NCBI RefSeq assembly: GCF_914484835.1
Contig: NZ_CAJZAR010000042.1
Coordinates: forward strand, 28,816-92,815
Direction of reading: 5' to 3'
Source of the DNA: Paraburkholderia tropica
GTDB lineage: Bacteria > Pseudomonadota > Gammaproteobacteria > Burkholderiales > Burkholderiaceae
DNA length: 64,000 bases
The notes beneath the pieces are model-generated. The model had not been told where the DNA came from. It saw only the letters and a list, made by a program, of their open reading frames with translations, and searched no databases. Position numbers and translations under genes: made by a program. This document shows positions 33,454 through 43,200 of this stretch, one piece after another (within the stretch, counting starts at the first letter, position 1; every line of letters begins with the position of its first letter).

Positions 33454-36129
33454 TCACTCGTCGTTCAACGCATCGCGATAACCGCTCGCCGCCGACGACG
33501 CCACGAAATAGCGCTGCAACGCATCGGCGGATCGATTGCCGAGCGCCGTGACCTGCGCGAGCCAGTCGTCTTCCGTGGGCCACTGACCGTCGAGCACACG
33601 CGGATAAATCTGCCGCACGTACAGGTGCAGCGCCTTCGCACCGATATTCCCGCTAATGCCCAGCAGCAGATGCAGCGTGAAATGCGCCGCCTTCACGTCG
33701 CTGGCCTGCGCGCTGTTCGCCAGTTGTGCGAGCAACGTGCGGATCTGCGCGATGCCTTTGAGGAAGGTCTGGTCGAGCATGTCGAGCGACGCGAGTTCTT
33801 CCAGATGCGTGTCGTCGAGCAGGTCGGTATCGACGCGGGCGATCTGACTGACCGCGTGGGCCACACCTGCCTCGGCGGCCACACTCGCAACACTCGCAAC
33901 ACTTGCGACACTCGCCGCGCTCGCTACGCGGCTCACGCTGGTCGCGCTGGTCGCGCGCACAAGCGGCTTGCGCGGCGTCTGCGCCGGCTCCGGCGCACTC
34001 GCGACAGGCGTCTGCGCGAACTGGCGCGCGAGGCACGCGTAGAGCGCGCCCACGCGCACCGGCTTGATCATCACCTCGTTCATGCCCGCGTCGAGACACG
34101 CGCGCAGCGCTTCCATATCCGACTGTCCCGTCAACGCGACGATAGGCGCCTTCGCATAGACGTCGTCGCGCGCGCGGATCGTCGCCGCCGTTTCGACTCC
34201 GCCCATGCCCGGCATGTTCACGTCGATCACCAGCGCATCGATCGCGAGCCCTTGATTCAGGCGCTCCAGCACGCCCAGGCCGTTCTCGGCCTCGATCACG
34301 TTCGCGCCGCAGCGTTCGAGATAGCTCTTGGCGACCATGCGGCTATAGGTGTCGTCGTCGGCGACGAGAATGCGCTTGCCCGCGAAGCCGTCGAAGCGCC
34401 GGTTGCGGCGGCTGCGATCGACGTTCTCCATCAGCGTTTGCAGCGCGCTGATCAGCTCGACCATGCTGATCGACTTGCCGATCGTTTCGTCCATGCCCGC
34501 GCCCTGCGCGAGCACGCGCGCGACGCTATGCGGCTCCGACGTATAGCCCACGATCAGCGCATTCCAGTTCGCGTGCGCGCGGTCGGCGCGAATGCGCTCC
34601 GTGGTCGTGTAGCCGTCGAGCCCCGGCATGTTGATGTCCATGAGGATCAGGTCGAACGGCGCGGCGTCCTGCAACAGCGCGAGCGCCTTCACGCCGCTTT
34701 CCGCCTCGCTGACCTGCGCGCTCACGCCGGACAGCGCCTGGCTCACGCGCGCGCGCTGGCCCGCGTCGTCGTCGACGAGCAGGATGTGCTTGTGCGCGAA
34801 GAATTGCGTGGCGCGCGCGAGCGCCTGTTGACGATGCGCCGCGACTTCGGTTTCCGACACCGCCGGAAAATCCAGCGTGAACTGCGTGAACTTGCCCACC
34901 TCCGAACGGCAGCCGATGCTGCCGCCGAACGAGCGCATGGCGCGCTGGCAATACGCAAGACCGAGGCCGGTTCCGGCCAGGTTGCCGTGCGTGCGGAACG
35001 GCACGAACAGATGCGACATGACCTCGGCCGCGATGCCCGGCCCCGTATCGTGGACGATGACCTTTTGCCGCTCGACGGTGAGCGTCAAGGTCGCCGACGG
35101 ATGCGCGGCCATGTGATGCAGCGCGTTGCGAATCAGGTTGAACAGCGTGAACAGATAAACGGTTTCGTCGACCTTGAACGTGAAATCCTCCAGCACCACG
35201 AGGCGCACCTTGCTGCGCTCCTTGCGGTCGCTAAAGCCGTATTCGTCGAGCGCCTTGCGCGTGGCGGCGGCCGCGCTCGCGTAGGTGAGATTGTCGGAAC
35301 GCACGGGCTTGGCGCTCACTTCGTCGAGCGTCATGGCGATGATGCGCAGGCCGCGATCGATCGCGAGCTGGCCGTGTTCGAGATGCTGCGCAAGCGAGCC
35401 CACGCCGCTCGACGACGACACCGCCGACGGCCGCGTTTCGGTCATCGTGGGCAGCGCTTCTTCCATGCGGTCGAGCACGTAGCGCAACTGGCTCAGCGGA
35501 TTGCGCATCTCGTGCGCGATGGTGCCCGCGAGCGCGCGCAGCGCTTCGTTTTTCGCCTGCGCGGCGATGCCCTTCATGTTGCTGTGACTGAACGTGACGC
35601 CCGCGCAAATGCCGAACGCGAACACCGGCAGATACACGAACAGCAGCACGTGCGAATCGACATCGAGCAGACGCGGATCGGCGATCCACGCGCACAGAAT
35701 GGCCATGCCGACACCGATCGCCAGATTCGTCGCCAATGCCACGAACGACGGGAAAATCGCGATCAGGAAAAACACCATGCCCAGTTCGGCCATCGACCAC
35801 AGCATCGAATAATGGCCGGAGAGCAGATACCAGGTGAAGAAAAACGGTAGCGTGTACGCTACCGTCGCAAAGTAATACCACGGCAGGAAACGCGCGGCGC
35901 CAGAGGGCCAGAAGCGGCGCAGCAACAGCAGCAGACACGCGATCGAACCCACCACGCGCATCGGCAGATTCTCGTTGGGCTGCGGGTCGACGAACGTCCA
36001 CCAGAACCAGTACAACGGATGGCCGAGCGCGCCAATCACGCCAACGGCCAGCACGCTGTAATCGGACACGTGGTAGGCGTCAACCACCCGCTGCTTCAAC
36101 ACGCGGATGCCTCCTGCAATGGCTCTCAT
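33454..36129 (-). CDS. CqsS-like hybrid sensor kinase with two receivers and Hpt-like domain
   Basis: 891 residues. The N-terminal 185 contain about six membrane helices resembling the Vibrio CAI-1 receptor CqsS: GALGHPLYWFWWTFVDPQPN, ENLPMRVVGSIA, RFLPWYYFATVAYTLPFFF. Then come the H-box AGTIAHEMRNPLSQLRYVLD (His206), the ATPase domain (NLIRNALHHM, VHDTGPGI, GTGLGLAYCQRAMRSFGGSIG), receiver 1 (ILLVDDDAGQ, LILMDINMPGLDG), receiver 2 (ILVADDDTYS, ALVIDVNMPGMGG), a linker with Val-Ala-Ser repeats and an Hpt-like end (HLLLGISGNIGAKALH). It is probably an inner-membrane receptor for a small hydrophobic signal. It follows the KAS III gene by 28 bases on the same strand, suggesting one transcript. 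Confidence 0.88.
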   Translation of the reverse strand: MRAIAGGIRVLKQRVVDAYHVSDYSVLAVGVIGALGHPLYWFWWTFVDPQPNENLPMRVVGSIACLLLLLRRFWPSGAARFLPWYYFATVAYTLPFFFTWYLLSGHYSMLWSMAELGMVFFLIAIFPSFVALATNLAIGVGMAILCAWIADPRLLDVDSHVLLFVYLPVFAFGICAGVTFSHSNMKGIAAQAKNEALRALAGTIAHEMRNPLSQLRYVLDRMEEALPTMTETRPSAVSSSSGVGSLAQHLEHGQLAIDRGLRIIAMTLDEVSAKPVRSDNLTYASAAAATRKALDEYGFSDRKERSKVRLVVLEDFTFKVDETVYLFTLFNLIRNALHHMAAHPSATLTLTVERQKVIVHDTGPGIAAEVMSHLFVPFRTHGNLAGTGLGLAYCQRAMRSFGGSIGCRSEVGKFTQFTLDFPAVSETEVAAHRQQALARATQFFAHKHILLVDDDAGQRARVSQALSGVSAQVSEAESGVKALALLQDAAPFDLILMDINMPGLDGYTTTERIRADRAHANWNALIVGYTSEPHSVARVLAQGAGMDETIGKSISMVELISALQTLMENVDRSRRNRRFDGFAGKRILVADDDTYSRMVAKSYLERCGANVIEAENGLGVLERLNQGLAIDALVIDVNMPGMGGVETAATIRARDDVYAKAPIVALTGQSDMEALRACLDAGMNEVMIKPVRVGALYACLARQFAQTPVASAPEPAQTPRKPLVRATSATSVSRVASAASVASVASVASVAAEAGVAHAVSQIARVDTDLLDDTHLEELASLDMLDQTFLKGIAQIRTLLAQLANSAQASDVKAAHFTLHLLLGISGNIGAKALHLYVRQIYPRVLDGQWPTEDDWLAQVTALGNRSADALQRYFVASSAASGYRDALNDE
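33881..33925. repeat. 9-bp tandem repeat inside the CqsS-like kinase gene
   Basis: Five copies of ACACTCGCA-type units, encoding the Ala-Ser-Val repeats of the linker between the second receiver and the Hpt-like domain. Confidence 0.85.
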
Positions 36130-36157
36130 ATTATTCTCGATATGCGCTCGCCCAGCC

Positions 36158-37195
36158 TCAGAACAGGAAGCTGCTGACGTTGAATGACATGCCCGCGCTG
36201 CCTACCCAGCAGAGCGCCCGGTCGCCGCGCTTGAGCGCGCCGCTCTCCTTCGCCAGCGCAATGGCCGCGGGAATGGAGGCGGAAACCAGATTACCCGTGT
36301 CGGGATAGACGTGATACATCTTGTCCTCGATGCCCGCCTTCGACCCGTAGCCGTGCCACGCCGTCTTCGAGGAGGCATGTGTAAACACGATGTCGATGTC
36401 CTTGCGCGGGACCGCCAGCTTCGCGAAGACGTCGACCAGTTCGTCCGAGTTCTTGTGCAGATCGTGACCGTACGATGTAAAACGCATGTCGCCGTTCCTG
36501 CCGATCCGCTCGGTCGGGTGACAGTACCCTTCGTAGCCGTGGATGGGAATCGTGCACAAGTCGGAAACCTCGGGCTTGCCGCGGAATTCAAAGCGGAAAT
36601 TATCCGGCTCTTTTGCCACGACCAGCGTTGCGGTGGCGGCTTCGCCGATCGTGAACGATGGTAATGTATATTCGACCTGCGCGTGGTTCTTCAGTGCGAA
36701 ATTACCGGGATAAAGCGGGCCGCCGTCGAGCATGTTGAACTCGGCGTTCACGATCATTGCATTGCGATATTGACCCGCCTTGAACAGGCTGTCCACGATC
36801 GACATGGCGCGCGTCCAGCTCATGCAGGCATCCACCACGTCGAAGCATTCCGCATTCACGAAGCCCAGCGCGCTCGCCATCATGTGGCTGTTGCCCGGCT
36901 CCAGAAAGCCGCGCCCGATGCCCACGAAAATGAACAGCTCGACCTGCTCGGGCCGCAGATACGACTCCGAGAGCGCCTGGCGCGTGGCCATCGCCACATG
37001 ATCGATCGGCGATTCGTGCTTGCCGCACCAGCGCCGGTTCACGAGGCCGCTGCGGTCGAGCAGCGTCTTGATGGTCCGCAGCGTTCTATCGACATCGCCT
37101 TCGAATTCCGAGGAATGAAAGCGGATCAAGTCCACGACTTCTTCGTTTGAAACGACCCGTGTCGGAAGGCTCACTGCCACATTCTTGATAAGCAT
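36158..37195 (-). CDS. 3-oxoacyl-ACP synthase III family enzyme (FabH/PqsD-like), possible signal synthase
   Basis: 345 residues with a thiolase fold. The catalytic triad is intact: Cys124 in VVDACMSWTRA, His273 in VFTHASSKTAW and Asn302 in GNLVSASIPAAIALA. The surroundings differ from housekeeping FabH (AACTGF replaced by DACMSW, PHQAN by THASS), which suggests an unusual acyl donor or acceptor. It sits directly ahead of the CqsS-like kinase gene on the same strand and is not in a fab cluster. KAS III relatives make signals elsewhere (PqsD, DarB), so a role in making the ligand of that kinase is a reasonable inference. ATG 37195 gives the family N-terminus MLIKNVAVSLPTR. Confidence 0.88.
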   Translation of the reverse strand: MLIKNVAVSLPTRVVSNEEVVDLIRFHSSEFEGDVDRTLRTIKTLLDRSGLVNRRWCGKHESPIDHVAMATRQALSESYLRPEQVELFIFVGIGRGFLEPGNSHMMASALGFVNAECFDVVDACMSWTRAMSIVDSLFKAGQYRNAMIVNAEFNMLDGGPLYPGNFALKNHAQVEYTLPSFTIGEAATATLVVAKEPDNFRFEFRGKPEVSDLCTIPIHGYEGYCHPTERIGRNGDMRFTSYGHDLHKNSDELVDVFAKLAVPRKDIDIVFTHASSKTAWHGYGSKAGIEDKMYHVYPDTGNLVSASIPAAIALAKESGALKRGDRALCWVGSAGMSFNVSSFLF

Positions 37196-37489
37196 AGAAA
37201 ATCCGTGAAAACGTAGATGGATGAACAAGAAAGATTGCGCACGCAATGCACGCACAACACACGCAACACAGACGCACCTCAGTCGCGGCGTTCACGGCCT
37301 TGCGGCCCTCGTACATTAGCGCTTCCATCGTTATTCACGAATTGCCGACCCTGCTTGCCTGTCGATTTTCGACAGGGCGATCTATTCGGTCGCGGCACTC
37401 ACGCTCGGCGCCGAATTCTATTATTTCATTGCATTACAGCTAAACCGGATATCGGCATACGGCGCTTCGAACTTGAGCGCGGCACCCAT
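37196..37489. other. Upstream region of the KAS III gene
   Basis: Roughly 290 bases, AT-richer than the genes around it, with no coding frame I trust. It contains the hairpin listed next. No clear -35/-10 pair could be chosen. Confidence 0.4.
37358..37376. promoter_or_regulatory. Perfect hairpin/palindrome CCTGTCGA-TTT-TCGACAGG
   Basis: Eight-base arms with a 3-base spacer, about 165 bases upstream of the KAS III start. Either an operator for the signal locus or a structured leader element. Confidence 0.45.
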
Positions 37490-37536
37490 AAAAAAGCGCG
37501 CTTCGATAACGCGCCGAATGCGTCATCGAAGCGCGC
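37490..37536 (-). terminator. Rho-independent terminator of the SDR gene
   Basis: GCGCGCTTCGAT and ATCGAAGCGCGC form a perfect 12-bp stem around a 17-base loop; on the minus strand it is followed by a run of T (A run at 37490-37495 on plus). Confidence 0.85.
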
Positions 37537-37571
37537 GTTCACTGCACGCCTGCCTTTCTGAAGCGGCTGCT

Positions 37572-38345
37572 TCAGTTGCGGCCCGCCATCACGCCACCAT
37601 CCACGTCCCAGATCGCGCCCGTCACCCAGGCCGCCTTGTCGGACAGCAGGAAGGCGATCACTTCGGCCACGTCCTGCGGCGTGCCCACGCGGCCGATCGG
37701 ATGGAAGCCGTTGAAGCCTTGCAGCGCGCTCGCCACCTCGGCCTTGGGAATGAAGCCTTCGTAGATCGGCGTCTGCACCACTGCCGGCGACACCGCATTG
37801 ACGCGGATCCGGCTGCCCGCCAGCTCCATCGCCAGATGCTGCGTGAGCGCGTGCAAACCGGCCTTCGCCATCGAATACGCCGACGACGGCGTGGCCGCAA
37901 TCGCCTGACGCGCCCACATCGAGCCGATATTGACGATCGCGCCCGGCCGCCCCGCCGCCACCAGATTCGCCGCCACCTTCTGCGTAATGAAGAAGGTCGC
38001 GCGGTTCAGCTGCATGTAGCGGTCGTAGTCGGCATCGCGATGGTCGAGAAAGGGCTTCGGGAAAAACACGCCCGCCGCGTTGACCAGCAGGTCGATGTCC
38101 GCGTGCTGTTCGTCGAGCGTCTTGAGCAGCGCGGCCAGGCCGGTTTCGCTGCCGAGATCCGCCGTCATCGCCGCGACCGGACCGAGCGCGGCCAGTTCCT
38201 GGCGCGCCGCCTCGGCCTTTTCCTCGCGATGCCCGACGATCACCGCGCTGCCGCCTTCGGCCAGCACCAGCCGCGCCGTTTCCAGCCCCATGCCGCTCGT
38301 GCCGCCGACGACCAGCAGCTTCCTGCCCTTGAAGATTTCGCTCAT
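37572..38345 (-). CDS. Short-chain dehydrogenase/reductase
   Basis: 257 residues, a classical SDR: the cofactor loop [11 protein letters not shown] (12-22), NAAG, the active-site Ser in [15 protein letters not shown] (Tyr and Lys) and a C-terminal [21 protein letters not shown] after beta-2 suggests NADP(H) preference. The substrate is unknown. It is divergent from the LysR gene at 38553, which probably controls it, and ends at the strong terminator at 37490-37536. Confidence 0.92.
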   Translation of the reverse strand: MSEIFKGRKLLVVGGTSGMGLETARLVLAEGGSAVIVGHREEKAEAARQELAALGPVAAMTADLGSETGLAALLKTLDEQHADIDLLVNAAGVFFPKPFLDHRDADYDRYMQLNRATFFITQKVAANLVAAGRPGAIVNIGSMWARQAIAATPSSAYSMAKAGLHALTQHLAMELAGSRIRVNAVSPAVVQTPIYEGFIPKAEVASALQGFNGFHPIGRVGTPQDVAEVIAFLLSDKAAWVTGAIWDVDGGVMAGRN

Positions 38346-38447
38346 GTTCCACCTCGTAGTGAGTCGATGCGCGCATGCAGGGCGTGGGGGCTTCCCGTAG
38401 AAAATCTATCCACGATCAAAAGCGGCCCGGCGTTCGGTTCGACCCTG

Positions 38448-38459
38448 ATTCGCGCGAAT
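38448..38459. promoter_or_regulatory. Palindrome ATTCGCGCGAAT between SDR and LysR genes
   Basis: A perfect 12-base palindrome midway in the 207-base divergent region, where a LysR-type binding site would be expected. Assignment to the adjacent regulator is inference. Confidence 0.45.
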
Positions 38460-38552
38460 GAATTCGCTTAAAACAAGCCCTATTCTTCGCCTGTTTGCGC
38501 ACCGCGCCAAACCAGATAAAGTGTTCCTCATCGAAAGAAAAACTTGGTCGCC

Positions 38553-39461
38553 ATGAAGTCGCCCGTGTATCTGAACGCCTTGCGCGCCTTCGAAGCCAGC
38601 GCGCGCCACCAGAGCTTTTCCGCCGCCGCGGCCGAGCTTCACGTCACGCCCGCCGCGGTCGGCCAGCTCGTGCGCACGCTGGAGGAATGGCTGGGCGCGC
38701 CGCTGTTTCATCGCGGCACCGGCGGACGCGCGCGCCTCGTCGCGACCGAGGCGGCCGAGCGCGCGCTGCCCGATATCCGCGCGGGCTTCGACCGGCTCTC
38801 GCTCGGGCTCGAACGGCTCAAGGAAGGATCGGCGAGCGGCGTGCTCACGGTCACCGTGAGTCCGGCCTTTGCCGCCAAGTGGCTGCTGCCGCGCCTCGAA
38901 CGCTTCCAGCACGCGTGGCCCGACACCGACGTGCGCCTCGACACGAGCCTGAAGCCCGTCGATTTCGTCGCGCAACGCATCGATATCGGCGTGCGTTACG
39001 GCGCGGGAAACTGGCCCGGTCTCACGGCGCAAAAGCTGATGGACGAGGAGGTCTATCCGGTCTGTTCGGCGGCGCTGGCCGGCGAGCGCCGCTTGCGCAA
39101 GCCCGCCGATCTGGCGCGCGAGACCCTGATTCACGACCTGTCGATGGACGGCCACGCGGGCTTTCCCAGCTGGAACGCGTGGCTGCGCGACGCCGGCGTG
39201 AGCGGCGTGGCCGCGCTGCGCGGCCTGCGCATCAACAATTCCGCGGCGGTCTTGCAGGCGGCCGTCGACGGACAGGGCATCGCGCTCGCGCGCAGCGTGA
39301 TGGCGCGCGACGACCTCGCGGCGGGGCGGCTCGTGCGGCTGTTTCCGCAGATCGCGTTCGCGTCGCCGCTGGCGTATTACGCGGTCTACCGGCCGGAATG
39401 CGCGAGCCTGCCGAAACTGGCGGCGTTCCGCGACTGGCTGATCGCCGAAGCGAAGGCCTAG
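38553..39461 (+). CDS. LysR-family transcriptional regulator (GcvA-like)
   Basis: 302 residues. The N-terminal winged helix-turn-helix (LNALRAFEASARHQSFSAAAAELHVTPAAVGQLVRTLE) and the substrate-binding domain (GVLTVTVSPAFAAKWLLPRL, DIGVRYGAGNWPGL, AAVDGQGIALARSVMA) match the GcvA-like branch of LysR regulators. ATG 38553 gives the usual N-terminus. Its divergent position next to the SDR gene suggests it regulates that gene and itself. Confidence 0.92.
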   Translation: MKSPVYLNALRAFEASARHQSFSAAAAELHVTPAAVGQLVRTLEEWLGAPLFHRGTGGRARLVATEAAERALPDIRAGFDRLSLGLERLKEGSASGVLTVTVSPAFAAKWLLPRLERFQHAWPDTDVRLDTSLKPVDFVAQRIDIGVRYGAGNWPGLTAQKLMDEEVYPVCSAALAGERRLRKPADLARETLIHDLSMDGHAGFPSWNAWLRDAGVSGVAALRGLRINNSAAVLQAAVDGQGIALARSVMARDDLAAGRLVRLFPQIAFASPLAYYAVYRPECASLPKLAAFRDWLIAEAKA

Positions 39462-39465
39462 CGCC

Positions 39466-39840
39466 TCAGCACGAAGGCGCGGGGCCGGCCGTGCAATACC
39501 CCATCGGCGCGCGTGTGGTGTCGACCACCGGCAGCACGGGCCGCGGCACGGCCACCGCGATCGCACCGCACCATGCGGTATGGCTCTGCCCGGCGTGGCA
39601 CGGCATGGACGCTTCGAGCCGCGCCTCCGAGTCCAGTTCGCGGGCCTCGCGCGCGACCACGGCGGGCCGCAATTGCGCGTCGAGCCACGACGCAAAACCG
39701 ATGATGCAACCGGCCACCACCATCAGCACGATCACGCGCGGCTTGTTGGCGCGCAGCGTCGCGAGCAGGCGCGCGGCCCTGGTGTCGCCCGGATTGGCTT
39801 GTTTGTGGAGAGCGGCCCTCTCGCCCGCTCCTTCGATCAT
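39466..39840 (-). CDS. Small single-pass membrane protein
   Basis: 124 residues with one hydrophobic helix (VIVLMVVAGCIIGFASWL, about 36-54) after a basic stretch and a C-terminal part containing three Cys (PCHAGQSHTAWCGAIAV, APMGYCTAGPAPSC). It is probably exported with an N-in topology. No known family. The open frame extends upstream with an in-frame GTG nearby; ATG 39840 is preferred. Convergent with the LysR gene, 4 bases apart. Confidence 0.55.
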   Translation of the reverse strand: MIEGAGERAALHKQANPGDTRAARLLATLRANKPRVIVLMVVAGCIIGFASWLDAQLRPAVVAREARELDSEARLEASMPCHAGQSHTAWCGAIAVAVPRPVLPVVDTTRAPMGYCTAGPAPSC

Positions 39841-40282
39841 TCTTGTTGCCACGCTTTCTTCGTCTTGCTGGGGTTCTTGCTGGAGTTTTTTTCTTTGCGT
39901 TCCGGGGCGCGCAGCGATGCGCCGCCCCACCTGGTTATCGGCACAGCGGCGCATTAGGAAAGGGCCAGACGCAAATATATTTTCTACAACGGCAGGCGCG
40001 CTTTATTACGCAGCGCATTCAGCAAATTGAAAGCTTTTGCCATTTAAAACCCGCAATTCCAGCGCGCCCCGCCGGGCATTCAAATTGCTCCAGCGCGCGA
40101 GCCGCGTGCGCGCGGTTTTCCCGAGACTTTCACGCAATCCGCATCCTTTTTGTATGATTGCGTTTGCATCGATTTGACTTTCTCTTATCCACGATGGGAC
40201 GGGGCTCCCACGCGCGGAATACGCATCAAAGCCGGTCGATATGCCCGCCGGCCGCGCTTTCGCCCATAAAAATCGGAAAAAA
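39841..40282. other. Intergenic region with a candidate promoter
   Basis: About 440 bases between divergent genes. A possible plus-strand promoter is TTCACG (40129) and TATGAT (40153) with an 18-base spacer, preceded by TG as in extended -10 elements. Nothing else was recognised. Confidence 0.35.
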
Positions 40283-43200
40283 ATGCAAGCCGTGAACGCG
40301 ATCGATCCACTGCGCTTCAGACGCATCATTCAAAGAAACGTCGCGCTGCCGCTATTGGCCGGCCTGGCGACCGCCGTGGCCTTCGTGGCGCTGATCGCCT
40401 ACCTCGTGTCGACGATGAGCTGGGCCGAGCACTCCGAACGCGTAATCGGCGACGCTTACGAACTGCTGCGCATTCAGGCCGACCGCGAATCGAGCGTGCG
40501 CGGCTTTCTGCTCAATGGCGACGAACGCACGCTGTCCACCTACGAGGTCGGCAAGCCGCGTTTCGCCGCGCAACTGCAAACGCTGAACGGACTCGTCACC
40601 GACAACCCGCCGCAGATCGAGCGGCTCTCGCGCGTGCACGCCATCGCCGCGCAATGGGACGCGTCCACCGCCGACGCGATCCGCTTGCGCCGCGATCACG
40701 ACAGCGTGCTCGCCACCGTGGAAAACGAACGCGGCAACGCCAGCGCCGACGCCATCCGCCGCGAATTCAGCGACTTTCTCGCCGAGGAACTGCGTCTGCG
40801 CCAGGAGCGCACCGCCGCCGCGCGCCAGTTGACCGTGGTGACGGTCGCCGTCTTTCTCGCGCTCACGCTGCTCGTGAACGGCCTGCTCGCCTGGCTCGGG
40901 CGGCGTGAAATGACCTCGCTGTCCACGACCTACGACGACGCGCTGCGCGGCCAGGCCGATCAGGCCCAGGCGCTCGCGGAACAGGTCTGGCTGCGTTCGG
41001 GCCAGCGCCTGCTCGCTGAAAGCGGCATGGGCAAGGAAGCGCTCGCCGACGTCGGCGGCGCGATGCTCGACTGCCTCGCGGGCTATCTGAGCGCGAGCGT
41101 CGCCACGCTCTATGTGCGCGACGCTCGCGACGGCGCGCTGCGCCGCGTGGCGACCTTCGGTTTCGGCGACGAAAGCGCGTACAACGTGCCGCAATTGCAG
41201 GACGGCCAAACGCTCGTCGGCCAGGCTGCCGCGTCGCGCCGCGTGATCGAACTGAAAGAAGCGCCGGCCGGCTATCTGAAGGTCGAATCGGGACTCGGCT
41301 CGGCCACGCCCGCCTCGCTGCTGATCGCGCCCATCGACGCCTCGGGCCGCATCAACGGCGTGGTCGAACTCGGCTTCATGCGCGCGCTGCTGCCGCGCGA
41401 CAACGAGTTTCTTTCGCGCGTGAGCAGCACGATGGGCGACCTCGTGGAAGGCGCGGTCTCGCGCGAGCGACTGCAGGAATCGTATTCGCAATCGCAGCAA
41501 CTGAATCACGAATTGCAGGTGCAGCAGGAAGAATTGCGCGTCGCGAACGAAGGTCTGGAAGAACGCGGCCGCGCGCTGATGGATTCGCAATCGCGCCTCG
41601 AAGCGCAACAGGTCGAACTCGAGCAGACCAACGTGCAGCTGGAGGAATACGCGCGCCGCCTCGAAATGCAAAAGAGCGAACTCGAACGCGCGCAAGGCGA
41701 CCTCAAGCGCAACGCCGACCGCCTCGCGCAAGCGAGCCGCTACAAGTCGGAATTCCTCGCCAACATGTCGCACGAATTGCGCACGCCGCTCAATAGCTCG
41801 CTGATTCTCGCGAAGCTGTTGCAGCAGAATCGCAGCGGCAATCTGAGCGAGGAACAGGTGCGTTATGCGGCCACGATCCACGCGTCGAATACGGATCTGC
41901 TCGCGCTCATCAACGATATTCTCGATCTGTCGAAAGTCGAGGCCGGGCAGATTCAGCTCATGCTCGAAACCGTGCCGCTCGACGACATGCTCACTTCGCT
42001 GCGCGAAACCTTCACGCCGCTCGCGCGCGAAAAACGCGTGGCGCTGACGATCGACCGTCTGCCTGGCGTGGCCGAGCAATTCACCACCGACGGCCAGCGC
42101 GTGCTGCAAATCCTGCGCAACCTGCTCTCGAACGCGCTGAAATTCACATCGCAAGGCGAGGTCTCGTTGACGGTCTCGCCGGTCGATGCGAGCGTCGTGC
42201 GCATCGACGTGCGCGACACCGGCATCGGCATCGCTGAAGACAAGCTCGACATGATCTTCGAAGCATTCCAGCAGGCCGATGGTTCGACGAGCCGTCAATA
42301 TGGCGGCAGCGGTCTCGGCCTGTCGATCTCGCGCGAACTCGCGCGTCTGCTCGGCGGCCGCATCGCGGTGGCGAGCGAGCCCGGCGTGGGCAGCGTCTTC
42401 ACGCTGTGGCTGCCGATCGACAGCACCGCGGCCGTCGACAGCGAAGCGCAAGCCGCGAAGGCGCTGGCGAACGCAAGCGCCTCGGCGGCGCACGCCGACG
42501 AGCATGCGCGCCGCGACAGCGCCCGCATCGCGACCGCCGAAACGCTCGCCACGGCGGCGCGCGCGGAAACGGCCCCGCAGCCCGCCAGCACGCGCGCGAC
42601 GACCACTGGAGCGTCCACCACCGAAGCCACGCAGCCGATCGCCGACGACCGCCATCAGCGCACGCACGGCAGCCGCGCGATCCTCGTGATCGAAGACGAC
42701 CTGCCGTTCGCGGAGATCCTGCGCGATCTCGTGCACGAACTGCAATTCGATTTCCTCCATGCCGCCGACGCGGCGACCGGCTTCGCGATGGTCAAGGACC
42801 AGGCGCCCGTGGCCGTGCTGCTCGACGTGGGCCTGCCCGACCGCTCGGGGCTTTCGGTGCTCGAATGGCTCAAGAGCGAGCCGCTCACGCGCCATATTCC
42901 GGTGCACATCGTCTCGGCCACCGACCACGCGGACAAGGCGCTGCATCTGGGCGCGATCGGTTACACGCTCAAGCCCACCGCGCGCAGCACGCTCGAAGCG
43001 GCGATTCGCCGGCTGGAGTCGCGCCTCGAACAGCGCGTGAAGCGCGTGCTCGTGATCGAAGACGATCACGCGATGCGCGAGAGCATCCGCGCGCTGCTGG
43101 TCGGCGACGGCGTGGAGATCGTCGCCGTGGGCACGCTCGCCGACGCGCACGCGCAAATCGCGCAAGGCGCGTTCGATTGCATCGTCACCGACCTCACGCT

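Noticed and set aside
36158..37195. Housekeeping fabH
   Set aside because: Active-site surroundings (DACMSW, THASS) differ from the usual AACTGF/PHQAN and no fatty-acid synthesis genes adjoin it.
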